From DATEPR01 sp036491115 (lineage in GTDB: Bacteria; Actinomycetota; Actinomycetes; Mycobacteriales; Pseudonocardiaceae), in the NCBI GenBank assembly GCA_036491115.1, contig DASXCQ010000013.1:8685-72684 (forward strand): a stretch of DNA of 64,000 nucleotides, read 5' to 3'. This document shows, piece after piece, positions 56,232 to 63,720 of the stretch (position 1 is the stretch's first letter; every line of letters starts with the position of its first letter). Below the pieces are notes generated by a model. That model saw only the letters and a program-made list of their open reading frames with translations. It had not been told where the DNA came from and ran no database searches. Made by a program: the position numbers and the translations under genes.

Positions 56232-56741
56232 ATGCAGCGAGCGGATGTTGTCGCCGGCACAGCCGTCGCGGCGCTGGGCGCCTTCGCACTGGTGACCGCC
56301 GTCAACCTCGCGTTCCTGAGTGACAGCGGCGTTCCCGGGCCGGGCTTCTTCCCCACGCTGCTGTCCGGTCTGCTGGTCGTGCTCGGCGTGGTCCTCGGCG
56401 TCACCAGCCTGCGGAAGCGGCCGGCCACCGAGACGGGCGCCGAGGACGAAGCGGAGGAACTGACCGCGGCCGACTCGCCCAGCGGCCGCAGCCGGGTGCT
56501 GCGCGCCGGCGCCGTGTGGGTGTGCTTCCTGCTCGCGGTGCCGATCCTGACCTATCTCGGTTTCGTGCCCGCGATGGCCATCCTGGTCGCACTGCTGCTG
56601 TTCGGCGTCGAGCGGCGCCTGGACTGGCGGTCACTGGTGGTCGCGGTCGTCGTCCCGGTGGGTGTGTACGAGCTGTTCGTCCACCTGCTCAGCATCCCGC
56701 TGCCGACCGGCGTGATCGCCATCGGCCCCTTCGGCTCGTGA
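56232..56741 (+). CDS. tctB: tripartite tricarboxylate transporter small membrane subunit TctB
   Basis: A 169-residue membrane protein with four hydrophobic helices and a charged loop between helices 2 and 3 (ATETGAEDEAEELTAADSPSG). SDSGVPGPGFFPTLLSGLLVVLG is the typical TctB start (GPGFFP). TctB is the poorly conserved small subunit of TTT transporters, which take up citrate-like acids driven by ion gradients. ATG 56232 follows GGAGG. It is first in the operon TctB-TctA-TctC-MmgE/PrpD, under the promoter at 56155. Confidence 0.9.
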   Translation: MQRADVVAGTAVAALGAFALVTAVNLAFLSDSGVPGPGFFPTLLSGLLVVLGVVLGVTSLRKRPATETGAEDEAEELTAADSPSGRSRVLRAGAVWVCFLLAVPILTYLGFVPAMAILVALLLFGVERRLDWRSLVVAVVVPVGVYELFVHLLSIPLPTGVIAIGPFGS

Positions 56742-56757
56742 TCCCGCGAGGAATCGA

Positions 56758-58323
56758 ATGTCCGCACTGAATCACCTGCTCGACGGCCTCGGCACCGCAC
56801 TCAGCCCGACCAACCTGCTGTGGATGCTCATCGGCTGTGTGCTGGGCACCGTGGTCGGCATCCTGCCCGGCCTGGGCAGCCCGGCGGCGACCCTGGCCGT
56901 GCTGCTCCCGCTGACCCTCCGACTCCAGCCCACCACCGGCCTGATCATGATGGCCGGGATCTACCATGGCGCGAAGTTCGCCGGCTCCACCACGGCGATC
57001 CTGCTCAACATCCCGACCGAGACGTCGTCGGTCGTGCTCTGCTACGACGGCCACGAGCTGGCCAAGAAGGGCCGAGCGGGCCCGGCGATGGGCATGTCGG
57101 CGATCTCCGGGTTCATCGCCAGCACCGTCGGCGTGATCGCGCTGACGTTCACCGCGCCGGCGATCGCCAACCTGGCGGTGAAGTTCGGGCCGCCCGAGTT
57201 CGCGTCCCTGATGACCTTCGGCCTGCTGCTGGTCATCTCGATGGCCGGCAAGTCGCCGGTCAAGGGCTTCATCTCGATGGCGCTGGGCCTGCTGGTCGCC
57301 ACCGTGGGCGTCGACCTGGTGTCCGGCGCGCAGCGCTACACGTTCGGCAGCATCAACCTCTACGACGGTGTCCAGTTCATCACCCTGACGCTGGGCCTGT
57401 TCGCGGTCGCCGAGGTGCTGATCAATGTCGAGCAGAAACGCGCCAAACCGCTGTTCGCGGTGCCGAAGAAACTCCGGGAACTGTTGCCCAGCAGGCAGGA
57501 CCTGCGTCGCTGCGCCGGCGCGATCGGCCTGGGCTCCGTGGTGGGCTTCATCATCGGTGCGCTGCCCGGCGGTGGCTCCACCATCGGTTCGTTCGTGTCC
57601 TACACCCTGGTGAAGAACACGTCCCGCAACTCCGACGAGTTCGGCAAGGGCGCGATCGAGGGCGTCGCCGGACCGGAGGCGGCGAACAACTCCGAGGCGG
57701 GCGGCGCGATGATCCCGCTGCTGTCCCTGGGCCTGCCGGGCAACGCGAGTACGTCGGTCATGCTGGCCGCGCTGCTGCTCTACGGTGTCCAACCCGGACC
57801 GCTGCTGTTCACCAACCACCCGGAGATCGCCTGGCCGGTGATCGCCAGCCTCTACCTCGGCACGCTGGTGCTGCTGGTGCTCAACCTGCCGCTGATCCCG
57901 ATGTGGGTGCAGATCCTGCGCATCCCGTACTGGATCCTGTACCCGACCATCCTGGTGCTGGCCGTGGTCGGCGCCTACAGCGCCCGCGGCTCGCTGTTCG
58001 ACGTCTGGATGCTGGTCGGCTTCAGCCTGCTGGGCTACATCTTCCGCAAACTGGAGATCCCGGCCGCGCCCATGCTGATGGCGTTCGTGCTCGGTCCACA
58101 GTTCGAAGTCGCGCTGCGCCAGTCGTTGACGCTGTCCAACAACAGCCCACTGATCTTCGTCGAACGGCCGATCTCGGCCACCGTTCTCGCGATCACCGTG
58201 GCCGTCGTCGCCTTCTCGACGGTCAGCCGCCACCGGCGTCGCCGTCGGGGCGCGCCCGCCGTTCCCACCACACCGTCCGTGGCCGCCGCCAACAGCAGCG
58301 CGGTCGACGAGCCCGTCAAGTAA
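56758..58323 (+). CDS. tctA: tripartite tricarboxylate transporter permease TctA
   Basis: A 521-residue membrane protein with about twelve helices, the usual length. GTVVGILPGLGSPAATLAVLLPLT and YHGAKFAGSTTAILLNIPTETSS are the first conserved TctA region; GFIIGALPGGGSTIGSFVSYTL and EGVAGPEAANNSEAGGAMIPLLSLGLPG are its repeat in the second half. TctA forms the channel that receives substrate from TctC. It follows TctB by 16 bases. Which carboxylate is moved is not determined by the sequence. Confidence 0.95.
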   Translation: MSALNHLLDGLGTALSPTNLLWMLIGCVLGTVVGILPGLGSPAATLAVLLPLTLRLQPTTGLIMMAGIYHGAKFAGSTTAILLNIPTETSSVVLCYDGHELAKKGRAGPAMGMSAISGFIASTVGVIALTFTAPAIANLAVKFGPPEFASLMTFGLLLVISMAGKSPVKGFISMALGLLVATVGVDLVSGAQRYTFGSINLYDGVQFITLTLGLFAVAEVLINVEQKRAKPLFAVPKKLRELLPSRQDLRRCAGAIGLGSVVGFIIGALPGGGSTIGSFVSYTLVKNTSRNSDEFGKGAIEGVAGPEAANNSEAGGAMIPLLSLGLPGNASTSVMLAALLLYGVQPGPLLFTNHPEIAWPVIASLYLGTLVLLVLNLPLIPMWVQILRIPYWILYPTILVLAVVGAYSARGSLFDVWMLVGFSLLGYIFRKLEIPAAPMLMAFVLGPQFEVALRQSLTLSNNSPLIFVERPISATVLAITVAVVAFSTVSRHRRRRRGAPAVPTTPSVAAANSSAVDEPVK

Positions 58324-58336
58324 GGGAGTCGAGTCC

Positions 58337-59353
58337 ATGAAGCCGACAACGCGCCGCCTGCGGGTGGCAGTCGCGTTCGCGGTGCTGCTCACCGGGGCCA
58401 CCGCGTGCTCCACGCTGCAGGCCGGCACGAACAACTCCAGCGGCACGGCCACGCCGAAGAACGTGCAGATCGTGGTGGACACCGGTCCCGGTGGCGGCAG
58501 CGACCTGTTCGCCAGGGAGATCGTCAAGCTGGCCCAGCAGACCAAGGGCATCAGCTCCAACTGGCCGGTGATCAGCCAGACGGCCGGCGGTGGCCTGGGC
58601 GCCATGGCGTACATGAAGGGCAAGGCCAACCAGACCAACTACGTCGCCGCGTTCACGTCGAAGTGGGTGATCAGCGCGCTGGGCACGGCCAACCCGCCGG
58701 CCAGCCTCAAGGATCTGACCCCGATCGCGGAACTGGCCGACGAGACGCAGATCGTCGCCGTGCCGACGAGCTCGCCGTACAAGAACTTCAAGGACTTCGT
58801 CGCCGGCGCCAAGGCGCACCCGAACCAGCTCGTGCAGACCGGTGGCGCGGTCAGCTCGGTGGACAACCTGATCGCGCTGAAGGTGCAGAAGGACACCGGC
58901 ACCAAGTGGAAGTACCTGTCCTTCGCCGACGGCGGCCCGCGGATCACGGCACTGCTGCGCGGTGACGCCCAGATGATGATCGGCGCCAAGAGCGACTTCC
59001 AGGAGCAGGTGGACGCCGGCAAGCTGCGCATCATCGCGGTGTTCTCGGACAAGCGGATGGCCGCGTTCCCGAACGTGCCGACCATGACCGAGCAGGGCTT
59101 CGACCTGTCCGCGCTGCCCGCGCAGCTCCAGTTCCGCGGCATCGCGGGCCCGCCCGGGATGTCCCCGGCCGCCGTCGGCTACTACGTGGGGGTGCTGCAG
59201 AAGATGATCAAGTCGCCCGGCTGGCAGCAGTACATGGACAGCGAGGGTGACACGACCCAGTTCGTCACCGGCAGCGCCCTGACCGCGTTGATCAACAAGT
59301 TCACCACGTCCATGACACCGCTGGTGCACTCCCTGTCCGGGGCCGGCCAGTGA
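58337..59353 (+). CDS. tctC: tripartite tricarboxylate transporter substrate-binding lipoprotein TctC
   Basis: A 338-residue extracellular binding protein of the Bug/TctC family. The signal peptide ends at ATAC (Cys24), a slightly unusual lipobox. Mature sequence shows NVQIVVDTGPGGGSDLFAREI (ligand loop), NWPVISQTAGGGLGAMAYM, FKDFVAGAKAHPNQLVQTGG and FPNVPTMTEQGFDLS, all standard. It captures the carboxylate and delivers it to TctA/TctB. The stop overlaps the next enzyme gene by 4 bases (GTGA), which ties transport to catabolism. Confidence 0.93.
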   Translation: MKPTTRRLRVAVAFAVLLTGATACSTLQAGTNNSSGTATPKNVQIVVDTGPGGGSDLFAREIVKLAQQTKGISSNWPVISQTAGGGLGAMAYMKGKANQTNYVAAFTSKWVISALGTANPPASLKDLTPIAELADETQIVAVPTSSPYKNFKDFVAGAKAHPNQLVQTGGAVSSVDNLIALKVQKDTGTKWKYLSFADGGPRITALLRGDAQMMIGAKSDFQEQVDAGKLRIIAVFSDKRMAAFPNVPTMTEQGFDLSALPAQLQFRGIAGPPGMSPAAVGYYVGVLQKMIKSPGWQQYMDSEGDTTQFVTGSALTALINKFTTSMTPLVHSLSGAGQ

Positions 59354-60732
59354 CCGACGTCCAGCCGACCGTCCCGATGACCCGGCGGCTCGCGGACTTC
59401 GCCGCGTCCGTCACCGCCGACGCCCTGCCCGCACCCGTGGCGCACAACGCCCGCCGAGCGCTGGTCGACTGGATCGCAGCGGCACTGTCCGGTGCGCGAG
59501 AACCGGCTGCGGACAAGGTGAACCGGGTCATCGGGATGGTGGGACCGGACACCGGTGCCACGGTGGTCGGGCGCGGCACGGCGACCAGCGCGCCGTTCGC
59601 CGCGTTCGCCAACGCCTACACGTCGCACCTGCTCGACTTCGACGACATCTTCAATCCGCCGTACACCACGGTCCACCTGGGTTCCTGTGTGTGGCCGGTG
59701 GTGCTGTCACTGGGCGAGACACGGCGGGCCAGTGGCGCCGCCGCGCTGGCCGGTTACGTCGCCGGGTTCGAGGTCGGCGCCAGGGTCGGGTGTGCCGCGG
59801 GCGTGCAGCACTACGAGAGTGGCTGGCACGTCACCGGCACCGCGGGCCACGTGGCATCGGCGGCCGCGGCGGCCAGCGTGCTCGGCCTGCCCGGTTCGGC
59901 CACGGTGCACGCTCTGGGCGCCGCCGCCACCCAGGCGGCCGGCATCCGCGAGGTGTACGGCAGCGACTCCAAGTCGCTGCACCCGGGCAAGGCGGCCATG
60001 GACGGCGTGCTGTCCGGGCTACTCGCCGAGCAGGGCTTCACGGCGACGGAGACCGCCATCGAGGGCCGGATGGGCCTGCTCAACGCGGTCACGCCGACGC
60101 CGGTGCCGGAGCGGCTGGTCGAGGGGTTCGGCGAGCAGTGGCACCTGCTGGAGAACGGGCACAAGCTGTATCCGAGCGCGTCGCTCACCCACCCGCCGAT
60201 CGACGCGGTACGCGCGGTGCTGGCCGGGTCACCGGTCGACCCGGCCCAGGTGACCGGCGTCGAGGTCCGGCTGGCGCCGTTCCCGGCCGAGGTCACCGCG
60301 CTGCGCCAGCCGGCGACAGGTTCCGCGGCCCGGTTCAGCACTGCCCACTGCGTGGCGGTCACGCTGCTCACCGGGTTCGTCCGGCCGGCCGACTTCGCCG
60401 AATCGGTCGCCGTCGACCCGACGGTCGCCGCCCTGCGGGACCTGGTCCGGATCGTCGCCGACCCGGAGATGACCAAGCGGGGCACGCACGTGCGGGTCGA
60501 GCTGCGCGGTGGGGCCGTGCTGGAACACCGGGTCGAGCAGAACCGCGGCACGCCCACCGATCCACTGTCCGACGACGAGCTGGCGGACAAGTTCCTCAGC
60601 GCGGCCGAGCCGTACCTGTCGCCTGCCGAGGCGACGGAGCTGCTGGAGCGGTGCTGGGAGTTCGACCGGTTGGCCGACGTGTCCGACGTGCTGCGGCCGC
60701 TGCGCGGGCGGGTGGCGGCGTCGTCCGGGTAG
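59350..60732 (+). CDS. MmgE/PrpD family protein (2-methylcitrate dehydratase/cis-aconitate decarboxylase type)
   Basis: A 460-residue enzyme, translated in coupling with TctC. AYTSHLLDFDDIFNPPYTTVHLGS (the D-D motif with a nearby His), YVAGFEVGARVGCAAG, HVTGTAGHVASAAAAA, GSDSKSLHPGKAAMDGVLS and MGLLNAV match the family, whose members dehydrate 2-methylcitrate or decarboxylate cis-aconitate. The product of transport is therefore probably a tricarboxylic acid of this kind. The genes for methylcitrate synthase and lyase are not in the window, which leaves the exact substrate open. Confidence 0.9.
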   Translation: MTDVQPTVPMTRRLADFAASVTADALPAPVAHNARRALVDWIAAALSGAREPAADKVNRVIGMVGPDTGATVVGRGTATSAPFAAFANAYTSHLLDFDDIFNPPYTTVHLGSCVWPVVLSLGETRRASGAAALAGYVAGFEVGARVGCAAGVQHYESGWHVTGTAGHVASAAAAASVLGLPGSATVHALGAAATQAAGIREVYGSDSKSLHPGKAAMDGVLSGLLAEQGFTATETAIEGRMGLLNAVTPTPVPERLVEGFGEQWHLLENGHKLYPSASLTHPPIDAVRAVLAGSPVDPAQVTGVEVRLAPFPAEVTALRQPATGSAARFSTAHCVAVTLLTGFVRPADFAESVAVDPTVAALRDLVRIVADPEMTKRGTHVRVELRGGAVLEHRVEQNRGTPTDPLSDDELADKFLSAAEPYLSPAEATELLERCWEFDRLADVSDVLRPLRGRVAASSG

Positions 60733-60768
60733 GACTACGGTCGCCGCTGATCCTTGAGGGGGCAGCAC

Positions 60769-61170
60769 ATGGCGACGGTCAGCGTCCGGTACATCGTCGA
60801 CGACGTCGACGCGGCGATCGCGTTCTACCGGGATCGGCTCGGCTTCGCCGAGGTGATGCACCCGGCGCCCACGTTCGCCATGCTGTCGCTGGGCGACCTG
60901 CGGCTGGTGCTGTCCGCGCCCGGCGGTGGGCCGGGCGGCGGTGCGGCCATGCCGGACGGACGGCTGCCCGCGCCGGGCGGCTGGAACCGGTTCGTCCTGC
61001 AGGTGGACGACCTGGACGGCACGGTCGCGCGGTTGCGGGCGGCAGGCGTGCGGTTCCGCAACGAGGTGGTGGACGGCGTCGGCGGCCGTCAGGTCCTGGT
61101 CGAGGACCCGGCCGGCAACCCGGTCGAGCTGTTCCAGCCCACCCGCCGGGAAGCCCGCCTGGACACCTGA
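60769..61170 (+). CDS. VOC family protein (glyoxalase/bleomycin resistance fold)
   Basis: A 133-residue protein starting at ATG 60769 behind GAGGGGG. VRYIVDDVDAAIAFYRDRLGF and GWNRFVLQVDDLDGTVARLR open two VOC half-units, and VLVEDPAGNPVELFQP is the common end with the Glu ligand. The usual first His is Arg or Tyr here (SVRYIV), so it may not bind metal in the classic way. It follows the MmgE/PrpD gene by 36 bases but has its own ribosome site; membership of that operon is possible. Substrate unknown. Confidence 0.85.
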   Translation: MATVSVRYIVDDVDAAIAFYRDRLGFAEVMHPAPTFAMLSLGDLRLVLSAPGGGPGGGAAMPDGRLPAPGGWNRFVLQVDDLDGTVARLRAAGVRFRNEVVDGVGGRQVLVEDPAGNPVELFQPTRREARLDT

Positions 61171-61174
61171 GGGG

Positions 61175-61615
61175 TCAGGTGGCCCGCTCGAACGCCCGGA
61201 TCACTGCCTCGCCCAGCCGCCGGGCGGAGCGGTCGGAGACGATCCGGGCCTCGTCGTCGATCGGGGTGAAGCCCTGCCCGTCGCCCTCGTTTCGCCGCGG
61301 CTGCACCACGACGGTGCCGCTGTCGCGGTACACCTCGACCGACCGCGTTCCCCTGGCGAAGGTGGCGTAGTCGGGCAGGTGGAGCAGGTCGAGCAGCGGC
61401 CGCGCCGGTTCACTGTCCCGGGTCAGGTCGTAGTCGCGCTCACCCGAACGCCCCAGGGCCGCCGCGACCGCGACACCGAGCTGCTCGGCGGGCGTGCCCT
61501 CGGGCAGCCGGGCGGCCACGCCGTCCAGCACCCACGGGCCCGTCGGCGTGCTCGAATAGACCACGACGAGGTACTCGCCCAGTCGCAGGTCGACCTCCAC
61601 CAGTTGCTCGCTCAC
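61175..61615 (-). CDS. hypothetical protein resembling CdiI-type immunity proteins
   Basis: A 146-residue cytosolic protein starting at GTG 61615. GPWVLDGVAARLPEGTPAEQ and YATFARGTRSVEVYRDSGTV, then QGFTPIDDEARIV and RRLGEAVIRAFERAT recall contact-dependent inhibition immunity proteins, which share a segment of the S-x-FxRG-x-R-S-V type followed by a basic and GF-P patch. No toxin gene is beside it, so it would be an orphan immunity gene. The family guess is from memory and needs a profile search. It is convergent with the VOC gene (4-base gap). Confidence 0.55.
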   Translation of the reverse strand: MSEQLVEVDLRLGEYLVVVYSSTPTGPWVLDGVAARLPEGTPAEQLGVAVAAALGRSGERDYDLTRDSEPARPLLDLLHLPDYATFARGTRSVEVYRDSGTVVVQPRRNEGDGQGFTPIDDEARIVSDRSARRLGEAVIRAFERAT

Positions 61616-61720
61616 CGCACCTCCGAAATGATCAGAGGAAGAGTACTTCTCCTGCGGTGTCGATTCCGGCGATGCCCGTTCGTGTAGTCGGTGAACATCA
61701 CCCCCACCAAGGAGTCTCCG

Positions 61721-62533
61721 ATGACCGACATCCTGCTGACCGGACTCGCGATCGGCGAGTCGCCCCGCTGGCACGACGGCCGGCTGTGGCTGTGCAACTG
61801 GTGCACCGGCGAGATCGTCACCGTCGACGCCGACGGGGGCCGCGAGGTCGTCACGCACGTGCCGACCACCTTCCCGTACTCCATCGACTGGCTGCCCGAC
61901 GGCCGCCTGCTGGTGGTGTCCGGCCGGGAGGGCCTGCTGCTGCGCCAGGAGCCGGACGGCTCCCTGGTCACCCACGCCGACCTGACCGGCATCGCCGAAT
62001 ACTGCAACGAGATCGTCGTCGACGGCCGGGGCAACACCTACCTCGACAGCGGCACCCAGGTGTTGCTGGTGCCGGCCGATGGCGAGCCGCGCGAGGTCGG
62101 CACGGGCCTGTCGTTCGGCAACGGCATGGCGGTGACGCCGGACAACGCGACGCTGATCGTGGCCGAGTCGCACGGCAACTGCCTCACCGCCTTCGACATC
62201 CTCGCCGACGGCAGCCTGTCCGCCGGCCGCACGTGGGCCGATCTGGGCACCCACTGCCCGGACGGGATCTGCATCGACGCCGAGGGTGCCGTCTGGTATG
62301 CGGACGTGCCGAACAAGCGGTGCGTGCGGGTGCACGAGGGCGGCAAGGTGCTGGACGAGGTGATCGTGGACCGGGGCTGCTTCGCCTGCATGCTGGGCGG
62401 CCCGGACGGCACGACGCTGTACGTGCTGGCCGCGGAGTGGAAGGGCATGGACAAGATCGACCCGGCGGACCGCACCGGTCAGGTGCTCGTCGCCCCGGCG
62501 CCGGCAGCCGGCGCGGGCTGGCCGGCCCGCTGA
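61721..62533 (+). CDS. SMP-30/gluconolactonase/LRE family protein
   Basis: A 270-residue six-bladed propeller lactonase. ATG 61721 lies behind AAGGAG; an upstream GTG 61691 has none. Metal ligands fit the family: Glu in LAIGESPRWHDGRLW, Asn in YCNEIVVDGRGNTY, Asn in FGNGMAVTPDN and Asp in CPDGICIDAEGAVW. Such enzymes hydrolyse sugar lactones or other lactones with Ca or Zn. The gene stands alone and is followed by a terminator hairpin. Confidence 0.9.
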   Translation: MTDILLTGLAIGESPRWHDGRLWLCNWCTGEIVTVDADGGREVVTHVPTTFPYSIDWLPDGRLLVVSGREGLLLRQEPDGSLVTHADLTGIAEYCNEIVVDGRGNTYLDSGTQVLLVPADGEPREVGTGLSFGNGMAVTPDNATLIVAESHGNCLTAFDILADGSLSAGRTWADLGTHCPDGICIDAEGAVWYADVPNKRCVRVHEGGKVLDEVIVDRGCFACMLGGPDGTTLYVLAAEWKGMDKIDPADRTGQVLVAPAPAAGAGWPAR

Positions 62534-62541
62534 CGCCGGGC

Positions 62542-62564
62542 GCTCCCGGGTCGCATGCGGGAGC
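62542..62564. terminator. hairpin between lactonase and HTH genes
   Basis: GCTCCCG (62542-62548) pairs with CGGGAGC (62558-62564); flanking GCC/GGC bases extend the stem with a bulge. It lies between the convergent stops at 62533 and 62584 and can serve both. Confidence 0.6.
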
Positions 62565-62583
62565 CGGCCCGACGACGGGAGCG

Positions 62584-63018
62584 TTAGTAGGTCCAGGGCG
62601 TGCCACCCAGGGGGAACACTTCGTCTTCCGCGCTGCGCAGCACCTCGCTGAGCCGTAGGCCCAGCAGCGCGCACACCATGAGTAGTTGATGGACGCTGGG
62701 CTCACGGCGAGCCAGTTCCAGCCGGCACACCACCGACGCGGACAGGTGCAACCGCTCGGCTACGTGGCTCAGATGCCAGTGCCGGCGCTGCCGCGCCGCG
62801 CGCACCTGGGCGCCGATCGAGGCGAGTATCGCGCCTACGCTGGCCTCGTCCATCGGCTCGCCGTCGTCGGGCCGAGGTGCTGCGTCTTCCATCGTTGCCA
62901 CTCCTGTTCCACTCATGACGAACGCGCCTCGCGCGGGGCGTCCCGGATGTCCTGGGCCAGTTGGTTTCGCGGTCTCGGTGTCCAGGCACACCAAGTCGAA
63001 GCTCGTGATGCGCGTCAT
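62584..63018 (-). CDS. XRE-type helix-turn-helix protein
   Basis: A protein of 144 residues if it starts at ATG 63018, which overlaps the upstream stop as ATGA; a second possible start, ATG 62892, has a better ribosome site (AGGAGTGGC) and gives 102 residues. The helix-turn-helix covers IGAQVRAARQRRHWHLSHVA, then LHLSASVVCRLELARREPSV and LLMVCALLGLRLSEVLR (Cro/C1 type). The leading 42 residues (FDLVCLDTETAKPTGPGHPG) are not typical of XRE proteins. It closes an operon of small genes. Confidence 0.75.
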   Translation of the reverse strand: MTRITSFDLVCLDTETAKPTGPGHPGRPARGAFVMSGTGVATMEDAAPRPDDGEPMDEASVGAILASIGAQVRAARQRRHWHLSHVAERLHLSASVVCRLELARREPSVHQLLMVCALLGLRLSEVLRSAEDEVFPLGGTPWTY

Positions 63019-63260
63019 CGCGCATCATGCGGCCGGTGCTCCTGCCGCTGCGCGATGCCCTCGGCCGCGCGCCAGCGCCGGTCGCAGGCGGGGCACTCGG
63101 CGGCGCACCGGCCGGGCGTGACGTGGACTGCGATCGCCGTCGTGCCGCAGAGGGTGGGGATTTTCGCGCCGGCCAGGACGGGTGGGCCGACGGTGGCGTG
63201 CCGGAGGTCGGCTGCCTCGAACCAGCGTCGCCGGTAGCCGGGGAGACGGATGTCGGTCAT
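63015..63260 (-). CDS. small zinc-finger-like protein
   Basis: An 81-residue protein that overlaps both neighbours by 4 bases (ATGA type). RRRWFEAADLRHATVG leads to IPTLCGTTAIAVHV and CAAECPACDRRWRAAEG. The spaced Cys pattern (C-G, then C-x-x-x-C-P-x-C with a nearby His) suggests a single zinc site, as seen in short actinobacterial proteins found next to XRE regulators. There is no catalytic motif. It probably works with the adjacent HTH protein, which is inferred only from operon position. Confidence 0.68.
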   Translation of the reverse strand: MTDIRLPGYRRRWFEAADLRHATVGPPVLAGAKIPTLCGTTAIAVHVTPGRCAAECPACDRRWRAAEGIAQRQEHRPHDAR

Positions 63261-63529
63261 CGGCGGGCCAACCGCCGTCCGTGCCCCACGACCGGCGCGG
63301 CGACTATCGGGGCGCGCGCCGCGCCGGTCGTGGCCCGGGAACTGCCGCCGGCTCGGCCGGTCGGTTGGGGAGACCGAGTCGGCGGCAGCATGCGCACCCA
63401 TCGGCGGTTCCGTCGGCGGCGTAGTCCCACCTGGACGGTCGCCACGATGGCGCGCGTGACCATGGCGCCGAAGGCGGTCACCGCCATGGTGTCCACCATG
63501 ACCAGCGCGGTGTCGAGTGGGTCGGGCAT
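63257..63529 (-). CDS. hypothetical small protein with N-terminal hydrophobic segment
   Basis: A 90-residue protein with an excellent GGGAGG site before ATG 63529. Residues 7-35 (TALVMVDTMAVTAFGAMVTR, then AIVATVQVGL) are hydrophobic enough for one membrane span; the rest is basic and rich in Arg, Pro and Gly (RRRRNRRWVRMLPPTRS). No family is recognised. It is the first gene of the four-part minus-strand cluster with ATGA overlaps, facing the XRE gene at 63721 over a palindrome-rich promoter gap. Confidence 0.55.
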   Translation of the reverse strand: MPDPLDTALVMVDTMAVTAFGAMVTRAIVATVQVGLRRRRNRRWVRMLPPTRSPQPTGRAGGSSRATTGAARAPIVAAPVVGHGRRLARR

Positions 63530-63610
63530 GACCGCCTCCCGTCGGGTCCGTAGACTGCTGCGAAAGAGAATCTCGTTGCGCTATATCGAGCGACGGAAGT
63601 AATAATGAGC

Positions 63611-63703
63611 GTTGCAAGCAACGGGCGCAACAGGTGAATATGCCCTGATCAGGTGACATATGCTTGCCGTCTGGGCACGGGTAAGGTGTTGCGCGCAAGC
63701 AAC
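63611..63703. promoter_or_regulatory. two GTTGC/GCAAC palindromes between divergent regulators
   Basis: CGTTGC-AA-GCAACG (63611-63624) is a perfect 14-bp palindrome. GTTGC-GCGCAA-GCAAC (63688-63703) repeats the arms with a 6-base spacer and contains TTGCGCGCAA; it ends 17 bases before the XRE start and would overlap its leader. Paired sites like these suit XRE-type repressors and suggest that the regulator controls both directions. Confidence 0.62.
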
Positions 63704-63720
63704 GCTCAGGAGGCCAGGAG

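Noticed and set aside
62893..63018. The leader of the HTH protein as an FxLD-type lanthipeptide precursor
   Set aside because: FDLVCLD only loosely resembles that leader motif, the frame runs straight into an HTH domain, and no modification enzymes are near.
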